A stretch of DNA of 64,000 bases from Nostoc sp. WHI (GTDB lineage: Bacteria; Cyanobacteriota; Cyanobacteriia; Cyanobacteriales; Nostocaceae), in NCBI RefSeq assembly GCF_015714725.1, contig NZ_WBKM01000055.1, forward strand, positions 1 to 64,000, read 5' to 3'. Under the pieces are notes generated by a model. That model was not told the origin of the DNA and searched no databases. It saw only the letters and a program-made list of their open reading frames with translations. A program made the translations under genes and the position numbers. This document shows positions 51,701 to 60,870 of the stretch, piece after piece; position 1 is the stretch's first letter; each line of letters starts with the position of its first letter.

Positions 51701-54700
51701 TTAGATAGATGCTAATATTTTAGAGTTTCCAAACATTGGGGCAAAGTTACGGTAAGCTGACAATGCTGCTTCTTTAACCGTTGCACTAACAATCGGAAAA
51801 GTAGTGAGGATGTAGCTAAATTCATCTTCAGTTAACCCGTAAAGGTGTGCTACCATTCCATCGAGTTCAGCGCGTAACTTAGCGCGTTCTGTTTCATCGG
51901 TAACGCCTTGTTGATGGGAAACTAAACCGACTTCTTGCGCGAGTTCGTCAAATTCTGGTGTGGTGCAGATGAGTTTGGCGGCGCGTTGTACAATATCGTT
52001 GAAGTAGCGATCGTTTTTTGTTAAACGTGGAACGGGTAGTTGGTAAATGTAAAACATATTAAGGGTTGTAGTTACCTTTTGGCGTATCATCCAATCAAGC
52101 GTAAAGCTATTGGTAATAGCACAAAGAAACAACATTTGTTGATTAGTAATTCCAGTTTCAATAACTTTAAGTGTAGTACTGTTAACCTCAGTAAACACAT
52201 TTTTCGGCGTTATATAACAAATTAATGTCCGTGAATCAGTGTTGCGAGCAATGCGCCGATGCACCCAACGATATCCTTGATAGTTCATTAACTGTCTTTT
52301 ATCTTCAGTACGACCAATAAGAGCTTTTCTACCTTCATTTTCATTAATCCAATAAATAGGTTTTTCTCCTGTTTGCTCAAATTGGTTAAACAACTTTCCT
52401 GTAAAAAGTGGTAGCCTTCCTGGTTTGTACTCTTGGTAGAATAAATGACTATCATTAGTCATGTGAAATTCGTTACTAAGGACTAGATTCCACTTATCTT
52501 CAATCTTTTCACCCAGCAAGGGAAACTTACCCATTTTCTCAGCTATGCGAATATCTACCTCATTCTTAAACTCCATCACAGATAGCGAATCAGGCGATAG
52601 TTGACGAACCATATCAATATTAATCTGCAAGCTATCATCACTAGGAAACCTTTGAAGTTCCTGCACATCATGACGCATAAATGCAGATGGAAAATCTGTT
52701 GTTGTACTACCTTTAACAAAAGTAAGGACAACAAACTTAAAACTGCGATGAACCTCTTCAAAAATTGTCTTCCGGTTCTCAAAGCAGAATAAACCAGTAA
52801 CTTTAGTTTGACTAAACAACATCTCCCGCAATTGCTTAGTCCCCAAGTCAGTGTAAATCCCGCTAGGAATTACAATTCCACACTCACCGCCTAAACGCAA
52901 AAGATTAAAACATTGTTCAGTAAACAGCTTATAGAGATTAATATCCGTACCAGCTTTTTTCCCATTTACTACAGAAATCTGATTTTTATACTGTTCAGAT
53001 GAACGATAATAAGCGCTGACATAAGGATATTGACTTTGATATTCTAACCAAGTACTAGCAATTATGGGATTTTGTAAAAGTTTATCCTGTTCTTTCTCAA
53101 AATCCTTAATATCCATCTTATTCTTCGTCACCAAATCATTATGCTGTGCAAAGAACTCTTTAGCTTGAGGCTTAAATATTTCCCAAGGTGGATTAGTGAT
53201 AATTGCATCAAAACCGCCGCGTTCTAAAACCTTGTCAAAATGATAACCCCAGTGAAACGGCTTCAAAGCTGCAATATCCTCAACCTTCAAAACACGCTTT
53301 TGTGATTTTCCAGTTAACTGAACCTCTTCATACTTGATACCTAAACGCTTACTAAACTCATCCAATAGCAAAACATTTAACTTTTCTTGCGATTGTTTGT
53401 TGAGTTTGTCAATGTCAGTGCGTAACATCTGCAACCGGGATTTTTGTTCGGTTCCCTCTATTTCGCCAGGAAGTTGTTCTTCTCCAGGAATAAAAGCGTG
53501 TTCTTTGTACAACTCAACAGATTTATTCTTATCTTCTAAAATCTTCTTATAATTATCTGCGGCTAAAGGCTGTAATAGATTTCCTTGTAGAGAATTTCCC
53601 ACAGCATCAAAAGCAGTATCATCTACTTTAATTAAACCAATTAACGAATTACCCGCCATAATATTAAAATCAATATTAGGCAAAGGCTCTAACTCTTCCA
53701 CATCATTAGCAGAAGAAACTAAGGCTAAAAAAAGACGCAATTTAGCAATTTCCGTTGCTTCCTCCATGATATCTATACCATAGAGGTTATCAGAAACAAT
53801 CCGCTTTTTGATAAAATAAGGTAGTGATGGATGAAAATTTTCTATCTCTTCAAGTTTCTTTTTGAGAGTATCATCAGCAATCAATTTAATTGTCCCGAAA
53901 ACCGCACTATAAACTTGGATTAGCGTTTTCATCGCCGCCACAAGAAAAGCACCAGAACCGCAAGCTGGGTCAAGAATAGATAAATTAGGAAGAATATCAT
54001 CCATTAGTAGACGACAAACCTTTACATCCAACTTAATCAGAAGTTCGTTGATATCTTCAAATGGCTTATACTGATCAGATAGCGCATCATTTATGCGGTC
54101 TACGATTAACTTGTGGATAGTTCTATCACAAAGATATTCTGTAATTTGTGGTCTAGTATAATAGGCTCCAAAAGCCTTTTGATTAATATATTTCTCGAAA
54201 ATATATCCTAAAACATCAGGATTTATCTCATCGTCTTTTCCTTCCGGCGTATCATCAAGATTCCAAGAATAACGCCCAAATAAATCTAGAACTTGCTCAA
54301 ACGCCTCATCAACTATAGAAATATCATATTTATCTTCAATATGATGTTTGAGAAATAGTCCACCATTTAGGTATTTAACCTTTCCTACCAATTCTTGTAC
54401 AGATAAATCGCGTTCAAACTCAGGTTTAGCAAAACTTTCAAAAAACAAAGCCTTGAGAAATTCATCATAAAAATGATTCTCAGATTTTTGCTTACTTTGC
54501 TCCAGCTTATTTTGCAGATAATTTAAATCCTTATTATCAATAAAACCCTTACGTTGGAGAAAATAAACAAACATCAGGCGATTCAGAATTACCGATGTAT
54601 ACCAACGTCTATCTGTCTCATTATTATCAATTCCTTTCACAAACTGCAAAAACTTCTGGTGTTGCTCTTGAAACTCCTTGTAAAACTTCTTAGTTACTGG

Positions 54701-55189
54701 CTCAACATCAAAACCGTGTTGTAATTTATAAGCAATTTCTACAACAGTCGGTTCCCCATGTTCCAATTCAGTAATATCAATAACTAAAGAACCAAGCTTG
54801 CTTAAAAATAAGTCTCCTGGTTGACCCTTCACATATAAATGGTCACGAGGAGAGGTTTTACTTCCTTCTCTTTTTACCCAATACCAAAGACTACGAGTGC
54901 GTTCTTCAGTAATAAAAATTAGAAGATTTTCGGCTATTAATTTAGTAATTTCTTGATGAATGGCAACTCTAACTTTAGCTTCTGGTATTTTTCCATCTGT
55001 TGCGGTGATTTCAAAGATTGCAACCCCTGATAGTTCAGCAATTTTATGGTATTGATACGTGTTGTTTTCAATCTTTAAGGTTACAGGTTTTTGTCTTGAA
55101 GGTTGCAACCAACCTAATTCTTTTATAAACAACTCATTAAATTGAAAGTTAGCAAGTAAATCGCGTGTTTGTTGAAAATTCAGTGACAT
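51701..55189 (-). CDS. Eco57I-like class I DNA methylase (type IIG-like), defence-associated
   Basis: The 1162-residue protein carries a DNA adenine methylase core: motif I ILDPACGSGAFLVAAM (Asp407) and motif IV ITNPPWE (Asn666, NPPW). The N-terminal 150 residues (GVAIFEITATDGKIPEAKVR and FITEERTRSLWYWVKREG) look like the nuclease-related N-terminus of type IIG-like enzymes, but I cannot confirm active nuclease residues. A target-recognition-like region follows the core (about 850-1050, NQFEQTGEKPIYWINENEGR). Together with the PLD-helicase encoded upstream on the same strand it forms a restriction-modification-like phage defence pair. The nearest described plans are DISARM class 1 (SNF2 helicase plus adenine methylase) and other PLD/helicase/methylase systems. 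Its gene is preceded by two small hairpins. Confidence 0.85.
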   Translation of the reverse strand: MSLNFQQTRDLLANFQFNELFIKELGWLQPSRQKPVTLKIENNTYQYHKIAELSGVAIFEITATDGKIPEAKVRVAIHQEITKLIAENLLIFITEERTRSLWYWVKREGSKTSPRDHLYVKGQPGDLFLSKLGSLVIDITELEHGEPTVVEIAYKLQHGFDVEPVTKKFYKEFQEQHQKFLQFVKGIDNNETDRRWYTSVILNRLMFVYFLQRKGFIDNKDLNYLQNKLEQSKQKSENHFYDEFLKALFFESFAKPEFERDLSVQELVGKVKYLNGGLFLKHHIEDKYDISIVDEAFEQVLDLFGRYSWNLDDTPEGKDDEINPDVLGYIFEKYINQKAFGAYYTRPQITEYLCDRTIHKLIVDRINDALSDQYKPFEDINELLIKLDVKVCRLLMDDILPNLSILDPACGSGAFLVAAMKTLIQVYSAVFGTIKLIADDTLKKKLEEIENFHPSLPYFIKKRIVSDNLYGIDIMEEATEIAKLRLFLALVSSANDVEELEPLPNIDFNIMAGNSLIGLIKVDDTAFDAVGNSLQGNLLQPLAADNYKKILEDKNKSVELYKEHAFIPGEEQLPGEIEGTEQKSRLQMLRTDIDKLNKQSQEKLNVLLLDEFSKRLGIKYEEVQLTGKSQKRVLKVEDIAALKPFHWGYHFDKVLERGGFDAIITNPPWEIFKPQAKEFFAQHNDLVTKNKMDIKDFEKEQDKLLQNPIIASTWLEYQSQYPYVSAYYRSSEQYKNQISVVNGKKAGTDINLYKLFTEQCFNLLRLGGECGIVIPSGIYTDLGTKQLREMLFSQTKVTGLFCFENRKTIFEEVHRSFKFVVLTFVKGSTTTDFPSAFMRHDVQELQRFPSDDSLQINIDMVRQLSPDSLSVMEFKNEVDIRIAEKMGKFPLLGEKIEDKWNLVLSNEFHMTNDSHLFYQEYKPGRLPLFTGKLFNQFEQTGEKPIYWINENEGRKALIGRTEDKRQLMNYQGYRWVHRRIARNTDSRTLICYITPKNVFTEVNSTTLKVIETGITNQQMLFLCAITNSFTLDWMIRQKVTTTLNMFYIYQLPVPRLTKNDRYFNDIVQRAAKLICTTPEFDELAQEVGLVSHQQGVTDETERAKLRAELDGMVAHLYGLTEDEFSYILTTFPIVSATVKEAALSAYRNFAPMFGNSKILASI

Positions 55190-55204
55190 AATTTACCCTA
55201 AATA

Positions 55205-55259
55205 GCTTGGAAAAAACCAAGCATGGTAAACTAGCCACTGAGAAAACAAATCAGTGGCT
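55205..55259. promoter_or_regulatory. Two hairpins upstream of the DNA methylase start
   Basis: GCTTGG-A6-CCAAGC (55205-55222) and AGCCACTGA...TCAGTGGCT (55233-55259) lie within 70 bases upstream of the methylase ATG on its own strand. They could affect translation of the methylase, or bind a controller protein. This is inference only. Confidence 0.35.
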
Positions 55260-55545
55260 CTAAAAATAAAATCCGCCAGCGCGGACTTTAAGAAACCCTA
55301 TTTATACGAGTTCAATTTTTAACCATGCTCTTTATATCTTTATAAATCCTTTATCTTTCATTACGGTTGAGCAATATTACCGAAAGTTATTAAGTTATTT
55401 GAGCGCCGACTTTATTTGTGCAGCCACAATTTTTTAATCTTCACGTATATTTGCTGATTACTTTATCAAAATGCCTAATTGCTTTATCAAAATACTTAAT
55501 TACTTTCTCAAAATACCTGATTATTTACTCCAAATGGCATTTGAT

Positions 55546-55752
55546 TTATTCAAACCCCAGTTTGCTTTCTCATTTTGGTGTATTCCGCAAGCAAAATAAG
55601 CTTTGACTTATTCAAACCCCAGTTTGCTTTCTCATTTCGGTGTTTCCCGCAAGTCAAATAAGCTTTGACTTAAGCAAAATAAGCTTTGACTTATTCAAAC
55701 CCCAGTTTGCTTTCTCATTTCGGTGTTTTCCGCAAGCAAAATAAGCTTTGAC
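55546..55752. repeat. Three copies of a ~62-bp direct repeat
   Basis: Copies start at 55546, 55608 and 55691, each beginning TTATTCAAACCCCAGTTTGC and containing TTTCTCATTT(C/T)GGTGT and CCGCAAG. The last two are separated by an extra partial AAGCTTTGACTTAAGCAAAA. There are no unique spacers, so it is not a CRISPR array. Confidence 0.85.
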
Positions 55753-55830
55753 TTACTCCAAATGGCTTATGACTGACTTATTCTTAATAAATAAGTCAGT
55801 GAAAATAAATCAAACTACAAAATTTAAGCC

Positions 55831-56074
55831 AAAACTCCTTTAAAACCTCGTTTCCAGACTCTGGCTGGAAATGCTCCTCATTGCGGCTCTGCCGCGAGTT
55901 AGGGAGGCGGAGCCTCAAAATAGGCATTCCCAGTCGGAGACTGGGAACGAGGTAAAACTCCTTTAAAACCTCGTTTCCAGACTCTGGCTGGAAATGCTCC
56001 TCATTGCGGCTCTGCCGCGAGTTAAGGAGGCGGAGCCTCAAAATAGGCATTCCCAGTCTCCGACTGGGAACTAT
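55831..56074. repeat. Tandem 123-bp repeat of a palindromic (MITE-like) element
   Basis: Two nearly identical 123-bp units start at 55831 and 55954. Each unit has imperfect terminal inverted repeats of about 29 bases: CCTCGTTTCCAGACTCTGGC at the left and, inverted, GCATTCCCAGTCGGAGACTG at the right. Each arm is itself a small hairpin. A central GCGGCTCTGCCGC hairpin and GGAGGCGGAGCCTC lie between. Units differ at the right arm (TCGGAGA versus TCTCCGA). Confidence 0.85.
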
Positions 56075-56184
56075 GTATCAAGATTTTCGTGAATTGGTAT
56101 TACCCAACAAACCTTGTAAAATGTTGGGTTTCGTTCCTCAACCCAACCCACACAGCAAAACCTACGCAGTATTGGTTTAAGTCC

Positions 56185-59100
56185 CTACTCCTCAAATAAT
56201 CCCAAAGAGCAAATAATTTCAGGTTCTCGCTTCTCCATTTCCTCAGTCACAATACACAAGCGGTCATCTATCCGTAACGACACCACTAACTCAGCTAACT
56301 GCTGATTATTAATGCCGCTTCTTAGTTGACGGTTGAGAGTATCAATTGCTGACTGTCGCAAAGGATAACGGTAAATCTCATCAATTGCTTTTAAAAGTTC
56401 TTCACTGACAAATAGTGTTCCCTTCATATCTTGAACATAACCCTTAAGTCGTTCATAGCTGCGAAACCTTGCCCCTGATGGTCGTCCTAGTTGACCACCT
56501 GCACTTTTCTCTTCTTCAGCAATTAATTCAGCACCCTTTTTCACTAACTCGTGATGCTGTTTATCTCTGGGTATGGCTGGGGTAGATTCTTCACACGCCG
56601 CCACTCGCAGAACTGCTAATTGTGATTGAGTAACGCTATTTCCATTGCGGTCAACATAAATCAAAGAATCATTTCCCTCAGTGGTTTTCATATAAAGCAA
56701 TACCCCCTCAGGTTGCACGAGTTGCGGAGTATGGGCGCGGGTAGAATAAACTACATTTTGCATTTCTTCAATGGTTTTTTTCAAACCCGGATTACCATCG
56801 GTGGCTTTCTTCCAAATTTGAAATGCTTCAGAAGTCAAATCAACTTCTGTATCTTCTTCCCCATCTAAAACTCCAGATTTCTCGTTGTAGAGGTCAAGAA
56901 TTACCCGTGCATCATCATCTTCAAAAAAAGCTTCATCAGTTCCCACCACTTCAGCATTTTCTTGCAGCCGTTTGCGGAGTCGTCCCCGCAAATTAATAAT
57001 CCGTTCTACTCCCTCGGCTGGTAAAAAAGAATAACAAAGAATTTGGTCAGAATTTTGGCCAATGCGGTCTACTCTTCCTGCACGTTGAATTAAACGAATA
57101 ATTGCCCAAGGTAAATCCCAATTAACGATAATTGCACAGTCTTGCAAATTATGACCTTCACTCAAAACATCGGTAGCTATTAAAATCCGCAACTCATCTG
57201 ATGATGAAATTTGCTCCCGTTTGCCATTACTCACAGGGCTAAATCTTCCCGTCATTACCGTCGGGTCTTTAGATTGACCTGTTACCCCAGCCACATTTGT
57301 AATATGACTTGACTGCAAATTGTCTGCAAGGTAACGAACTGTATCAGCAAACTGGGTGAAAATTAGTACTTTATCTTTGGGGTGAGTTTTTGTTAGCAGT
57401 TTGATTAAAGCAGAAAGTTTTTCATCTGTTTGAGGATTCCACTCGCCACACTGTTGCAGCACATTAATCAGTGCTCTGGCATCTGCTAACAAATCCCGTT
57501 TCAGTTTTTTAATGTCAAAAAGTGTAGAAGGCAGCCACTTAAATCGTCGTTGATATCGGGTTGTGTATTCTTGATAAATTGACTCTGCTCTTTGACGAAA
57601 AAGTTTTTCTGTTTTACATTCTTTGTCATCGTCGTTAGAAAAAGAAGTTTCATCTGTCTCTACTTGCAGCAAATTAATAGAGTCATCTTCCTCTATTTCC
57701 GTATCAAACAAAGCTGCTACCACAGAATCGGCATCTTCATCATTATTGCTTGTATCTAATAACTCAGCATCCTGAGTTCCAATGGGAATATCAAACCCTT
57801 GCTCTAAGGCATATAAATAAATGAAGTTCCGTAAAATATGGCGTTCAATTGATTGGATAAAAATAACGCCACTACTTTCTAGACGTTTAAACAAATTAGT
57901 ACGCGAAAAACCCATTAACCTCCTACCGCCACGAAATAAGCTATTAATCAAACGTTGTTCGGTGTCTGTAGGCGGCTGGTTAGGTTTAGCAATAACGTAA
58001 TTTCCTAGCCCATAACGAGGTAAATTAAGCTGATTAATTACTTCTACTACTAACTCCGAGTAAAGATGAGAATAAAAGTCAGTGTTAGAACCTTCTAAAG
58101 AAAACTTAAGATTCCGAGGTAGGCGCTGAGGAAAATAAGAATGTCTGCCATCAGCAAATTCTAAATATTTACGCCCTGTTTCATCTGTGTGGGCATAATT
58201 ATCTTTAATAAAAGAGCGAGTCCGTCGCACCATGTAGCGTTTCATCAATTCTCGCCAGTCATCAGGATGTTCACTTTTTTCAAAGGCAGCTAAAGAACAT
58301 ACAGAACATTGATGCTTTCTAATAAACTCTAATTCTCCGATAGAACTGCCACCAAGTTCATTAATTAAAGCTTCTGGTCTTAACCCTAAATCTTCATGTT
58401 CTGGAACAAATAGCCGGAGTTGGGCTGAAAGGTCAAGATAACTTTTATTGTAAGGAGTAGCAGATAATAAAATACATTTGCTTTCGTTAGCTGCAATATA
58501 TTCGGTAATGGCTCGATAACGTTTACCTTCGCGGTTACGTAAGTTGTGACTTTCATCAATTAACACAACTCGGTAACGGCGGAGTTTTGGTAGCTTATTT
58601 TGTACTTGACTAATTGACATAACTTCGGCCAGTAACCGATAGTTATTTACATATTCTTGCCACATTGAAACTAGGTTTTTCGGGCAAATAATCAGTGTTT
58701 CTAAATAACAATCTTCTTGTAATATCTTAGCTAGGGCGGTTCCAACTAAAGTTTTACCCAAACCAACGACATCGCCCACTAATACGCCACCACGCCTAGT
58801 TACATGACGCGCTGCTAGCTGCACGGCAGCTTTTTGGAACTCAAATAAATTGTTAAATTCGCGGGGGATACGAAATTCTGAAAGTCCAGCGATCGCTTCA
58901 TGAGATAAGTGGTAAGCTATCTTCAGGTAGATGTAGTAAGGTGAGATTAACTCATTTCTCGCCCAACTTCGATCAATAATCTCTGCCAGTTCTTGAGATA
59001 TATCTACACAACCGTAATCTTGCCAGCGATCGCTAAACCACTTTTGCAGTTTATTGCAAGCATCGTGGTCTAAAATATCAACATTTAACTCCCCTTGTTT

Positions 59101-59607
59101 CACCAATCCGGGAAGGGTTAAATTACTACTACCCAAGAATCCCACAGTTGGAGTATTGGGATCATTGCGATGCACAAGATATAACTTAGCGTGAAGGGGA
59201 TAACCCACAGACAGTTTAATAATTAGTTTCTGAGTTTTTAGCTGATGACTTAACCGCCGCAACCCCGCTTCATCCTCATTAGTCGGCGCACCGATAGCCA
59301 ACTGCTTACGAAATTCCGAAGCCATGCGTTTTTTCAACCGCACAATGGTACTGTTATCAATTCCTTCATTACCACGACTAAGGGTAAATGCCGCATGAAC
59401 TTCATCACTGGGTAAGCTTTGCATCCCGATTAACAAACGGCAACAAGCCTTTTCACTACCAACATACTGTTCAATCAAATCATCAATTCTTCGCCAACCT
59501 CTGAGGTTAAAGTAGCCAACACAAAAATCTGCCCGATAAGAGACTTTGAGAGTGTCTCGCAAAATCGGTAACAGTTGTAAGTCAATGTTGTCAAAAATCC
59601 GGGGCAT
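56185..59607 (-). CDS. PLD-helicase (SNF2-like) anti-phage protein
   Basis: The 1140-residue protein starts with a phospholipase D-like domain (about 1-200): HxK in LHAKLYLVH (His139, Lys141) followed by GSSNLT (159-164), so one HKD-type half-site is present. An SF2 helicase follows, with Walker A GDVVGLGKT (278-286), DESHNLR (Asp351-His354), the LLSATPYNK motif and a C-terminal lobe with ATDVLSEGHNLQDC and RAGRVDRIGQ, which is SNF2-like. An acidic linker (about 610-660) separates the lobes. ATP-driven movement on DNA plus PLD nuclease activity is the likely role. The partner methylase lies downstream on the same strand. This layout fits families annotated as PLD-like anti-phage proteins. Confidence 0.85.
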   Translation of the reverse strand: MPRIFDNIDLQLLPILRDTLKVSYRADFCVGYFNLRGWRRIDDLIEQYVGSEKACCRLLIGMQSLPSDEVHAAFTLSRGNEGIDNSTIVRLKKRMASEFRKQLAIGAPTNEDEAGLRRLSHQLKTQKLIIKLSVGYPLHAKLYLVHRNDPNTPTVGFLGSSNLTLPGLVKQGELNVDILDHDACNKLQKWFSDRWQDYGCVDISQELAEIIDRSWARNELISPYYIYLKIAYHLSHEAIAGLSEFRIPREFNNLFEFQKAAVQLAARHVTRRGGVLVGDVVGLGKTLVGTALAKILQEDCYLETLIICPKNLVSMWQEYVNNYRLLAEVMSISQVQNKLPKLRRYRVVLIDESHNLRNREGKRYRAITEYIAANESKCILLSATPYNKSYLDLSAQLRLFVPEHEDLGLRPEALINELGGSSIGELEFIRKHQCSVCSLAAFEKSEHPDDWRELMKRYMVRRTRSFIKDNYAHTDETGRKYLEFADGRHSYFPQRLPRNLKFSLEGSNTDFYSHLYSELVVEVINQLNLPRYGLGNYVIAKPNQPPTDTEQRLINSLFRGGRRLMGFSRTNLFKRLESSGVIFIQSIERHILRNFIYLYALEQGFDIPIGTQDAELLDTSNNDEDADSVVAALFDTEIEEDDSINLLQVETDETSFSNDDDKECKTEKLFRQRAESIYQEYTTRYQRRFKWLPSTLFDIKKLKRDLLADARALINVLQQCGEWNPQTDEKLSALIKLLTKTHPKDKVLIFTQFADTVRYLADNLQSSHITNVAGVTGQSKDPTVMTGRFSPVSNGKREQISSSDELRILIATDVLSEGHNLQDCAIIVNWDLPWAIIRLIQRAGRVDRIGQNSDQILCYSFLPAEGVERIINLRGRLRKRLQENAEVVGTDEAFFEDDDARVILDLYNEKSGVLDGEEDTEVDLTSEAFQIWKKATDGNPGLKKTIEEMQNVVYSTRAHTPQLVQPEGVLLYMKTTEGNDSLIYVDRNGNSVTQSQLAVLRVAACEESTPAIPRDKQHHELVKKGAELIAEEEKSAGGQLGRPSGARFRSYERLKGYVQDMKGTLFVSEELLKAIDEIYRYPLRQSAIDTLNRQLRSGINNQQLAELVVSLRIDDRLCIVTEEMEKREPEIICSLGLFEE

Positions 59608-60044
59608 TATTCAAAACTCTTAAAAACAGAGCATTTATAAATATTTCGTACCTATGTTATATGAGTAAAAAACTTTTCTAGCCAGAGAAGGAGTAGTTCA
59701 TTACTGCCTTAATGGTGCGATCGCCACCTACTATTATTGGTATAATCAAGTACATTAGATTAAGGCTTAACTCTTTGTCAAAGTCATTAGCATTTTTCAT
59801 TGCAAAATATTGCTTTAGCTGTGGCTTATGAGGTGCGATCGCTCACTCTTCCACAAGAAGCGATCGCTTTGTTTTTGAAGTTTTCTACAAGGCGATCGCT
59901 CACTCTTCCACAAGAAGCGATCGCTTTGTTTTTGAAGTTTTCTACAAGGCGATCGCTCACTTTTCCACAAGAAGCGATCGCTTTGTTTTTGAGGTTTTCT
60001 ACAAGGCGATCGCTCTTTTAGGTATATAAGCGTAAAATCAAAAC
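59608..60044. repeat. Intergenic region with 57-bp HIP1 tandem repeats
   Basis: Three exact-length 57-bp units start at 59835, 59892 and 59949, with a partial fourth at 60006. Each unit has two GCGATCGC octamers, 29 bases apart, so the array holds seven HIP1 sites in about 180 bases. The rest of the region (59608-59834) shows only one more HIP1-like GCGATCGC near 59717. An open frame across the array is discussed under rejected items. Confidence 0.88.
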
Positions 60045-60197
60045 ATGACTGTTCAAAAAACAGATATGCTAAAAACGCTTTGGGCTACAGTTAGGGAAGG
60101 AAAAATCGAATTGCTACGGAAGTGCTGTATCCTGATTTTGAGACGCGATAATTATCGCGTCTCTGTAACTGTTCAAGTCTTGTTTAACAACTTATAA
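60045..60197 (+). pseudogene. Small gene truncated by a palindrome
   Basis: An ATG opens 50 codons. The first 25 (MTVQKTDMLKTLWATVREGK IELL) have the style of a widespread Nostocales small protein that normally continues with a Leu/Glu-rich antitoxin-like sequence. Here the frame runs into a perfect 24-base palindrome (60140-60163), encoding RRDNYRV, and stops soon after. I take it as an N-terminal remnant joined to a dispersed palindrome. A short real peptide is less likely. Confidence 0.45.
60140..60163. repeat. Perfect 24-base palindrome
   Basis: The sequence GAGACGCGATAA followed by its exact reverse complement has no loop. Such GAGACGCGAT palindromes are dispersed in Nostocales genomes. 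This one lies inside the small truncated open frame. Confidence 0.85.
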
Positions 60198-60274
60198 GTC
60201 AAAACTTTGGACTCATAAGTTGCTAACTAGGTTCTGTATCTCAGTTATTTGTTAGGAGGATTTTGGTAATAACC

Positions 60275-60625
60275 CTATTTATCTCCATCAAATGACCGAG
60301 CTTTGTCTGCGGCTGTTTTTGTTGCAGGATCAAAAAACTCTTTTGTAGCTTGAGGAGTTTTTTCATCCAAGTTTAGCTTTTCACGGATATTATCAGCAAC
60401 GCTTTTTAATTTATTTTGGGCATTTTTCATTTGGGTATCATTTCTTATTTCACCTTCGTCTGGTGTTCCTTTGTAATAAGTACCCTCTGGAGTTTTAACG
60501 GTATCTGCTTGTGCTACATTAACGTAGCTGAAAGCCTGACCTAATAGAAACATAAATCCTACTAGAAAAACTACAAGGATTTGGGAAATACGAAGATTCC
60601 GCAGCGATGAAATTACTCGATTCAT
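60275..60625 (-). CDS. DUF6658-like small exported protein
   Basis: I choose the start MNRVISSLRNLRISQILVVF (60623-60625), 13 codons inside the longest frame, because it gives a classical signal or anchor sequence (hydrophobic residues about 13-33, then AQAD). The mature part of about 80 residues is polar: TPEGTYYKGTPDEGEIRNDT, then a Lys/Asn-rich helix and FFDPATKTAADKARSFDGDK. This fits cyanobacterial DUF6658-type proteins, which often lie near stress genes; the function is not known to me. The neighbours here are SRPBCC and PfpI-type genes, which supports a stress role. Confidence 0.65.
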   Translation of the reverse strand: MNRVISSLRNLRISQILVVFLVGFMFLLGQAFSYVNVAQADTVKTPEGTYYKGTPDEGEIRNDTQMKNAQNKLKSVADNIREKLNLDEKTPQATKEFFDPATKTAADKARSFDGDK

Positions 60626-60680
60626 AAAAAACCTCAATTGCATTATGTTGGGTGTACAATTCAAAATACTGAATGACTAT

Positions 60681-60867
60681 TCACCAAGCCCCGTTGGGGC
60701 GGGTTGCAGGTTTGGGGTGCAGGGTGCAGGGGAAGAAATAGCCCCAACAACCATCGGGTCAGAAGCCCCGCCTTTTTCAAAGCGCTTGCATTGGGCGAGG
60801 TTAGAAGCCTCGTCCAATGCCGTATTCCTACACCCGACACCCGACACCCTACACCCTTCTTTCTCAC
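60681..60867. mobile_element. 187-bp non-autonomous repeat element, copy 2
   Basis: This copy matches the one at 46197-46382 in order and sequence. It begins TCACC(A)AGCCCCGTTGGGGC, holds the GCATTGGGCGAGG/CCTCGTCCAATGC hairpin, and ends in CACCC-rich repeats followed by TCTCAC. TCAC again borders both ends (60681-60684, 60864-60867). The G-rich block after the first hairpin differs most between copies. It ends four bases before the stop codon of a decayed alcohol dehydrogenase. Confidence 0.75.
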
Positions 60868-60870
60868 CAT

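Larger units (their letters stand above)
55190..56184. repeat. Repeat-filled spacer between the two defence genes
   Basis: Almost 1 kb separates the helicase and methylase genes. From low to high coordinates it holds: two hairpins just upstream of the methylase start (55205-55222 and 55233-55259); an AT-rich zone with repeated TTATCAAAATACTTAATT-like phrases; three copies of a ~62-bp repeat (55546-55752); two copies of a 123-bp tandem repeat (55831-56074); and a degenerate TTGGGTT palindrome (about 56100-56155). No gene is supported. Confidence 0.8.

Noticed and set aside
55546-55752. Repeats that could be taken for a CRISPR array.
   Set aside because: The copies are direct repeats with no unique spacers of constant length; spacing is 62 and 83 bases and the intervening bases are part of the repeat.
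55796-56050. Minus-strand open frame with MPILRLRL...NEEHFQPESGNEV repeated twice.
   Set aside because: It is the translation of the 123-bp palindromic tandem repeat; such frames are a known artefact of this repeat type.
59800-60021. Plus-strand open frame of 73 codons with repeated RRSLTLPQEAIALFLKFST.
   Set aside because: It is just the 57-bp HIP1 array, whose length is a multiple of three and so stays open; no family or ribosome-binding signal.
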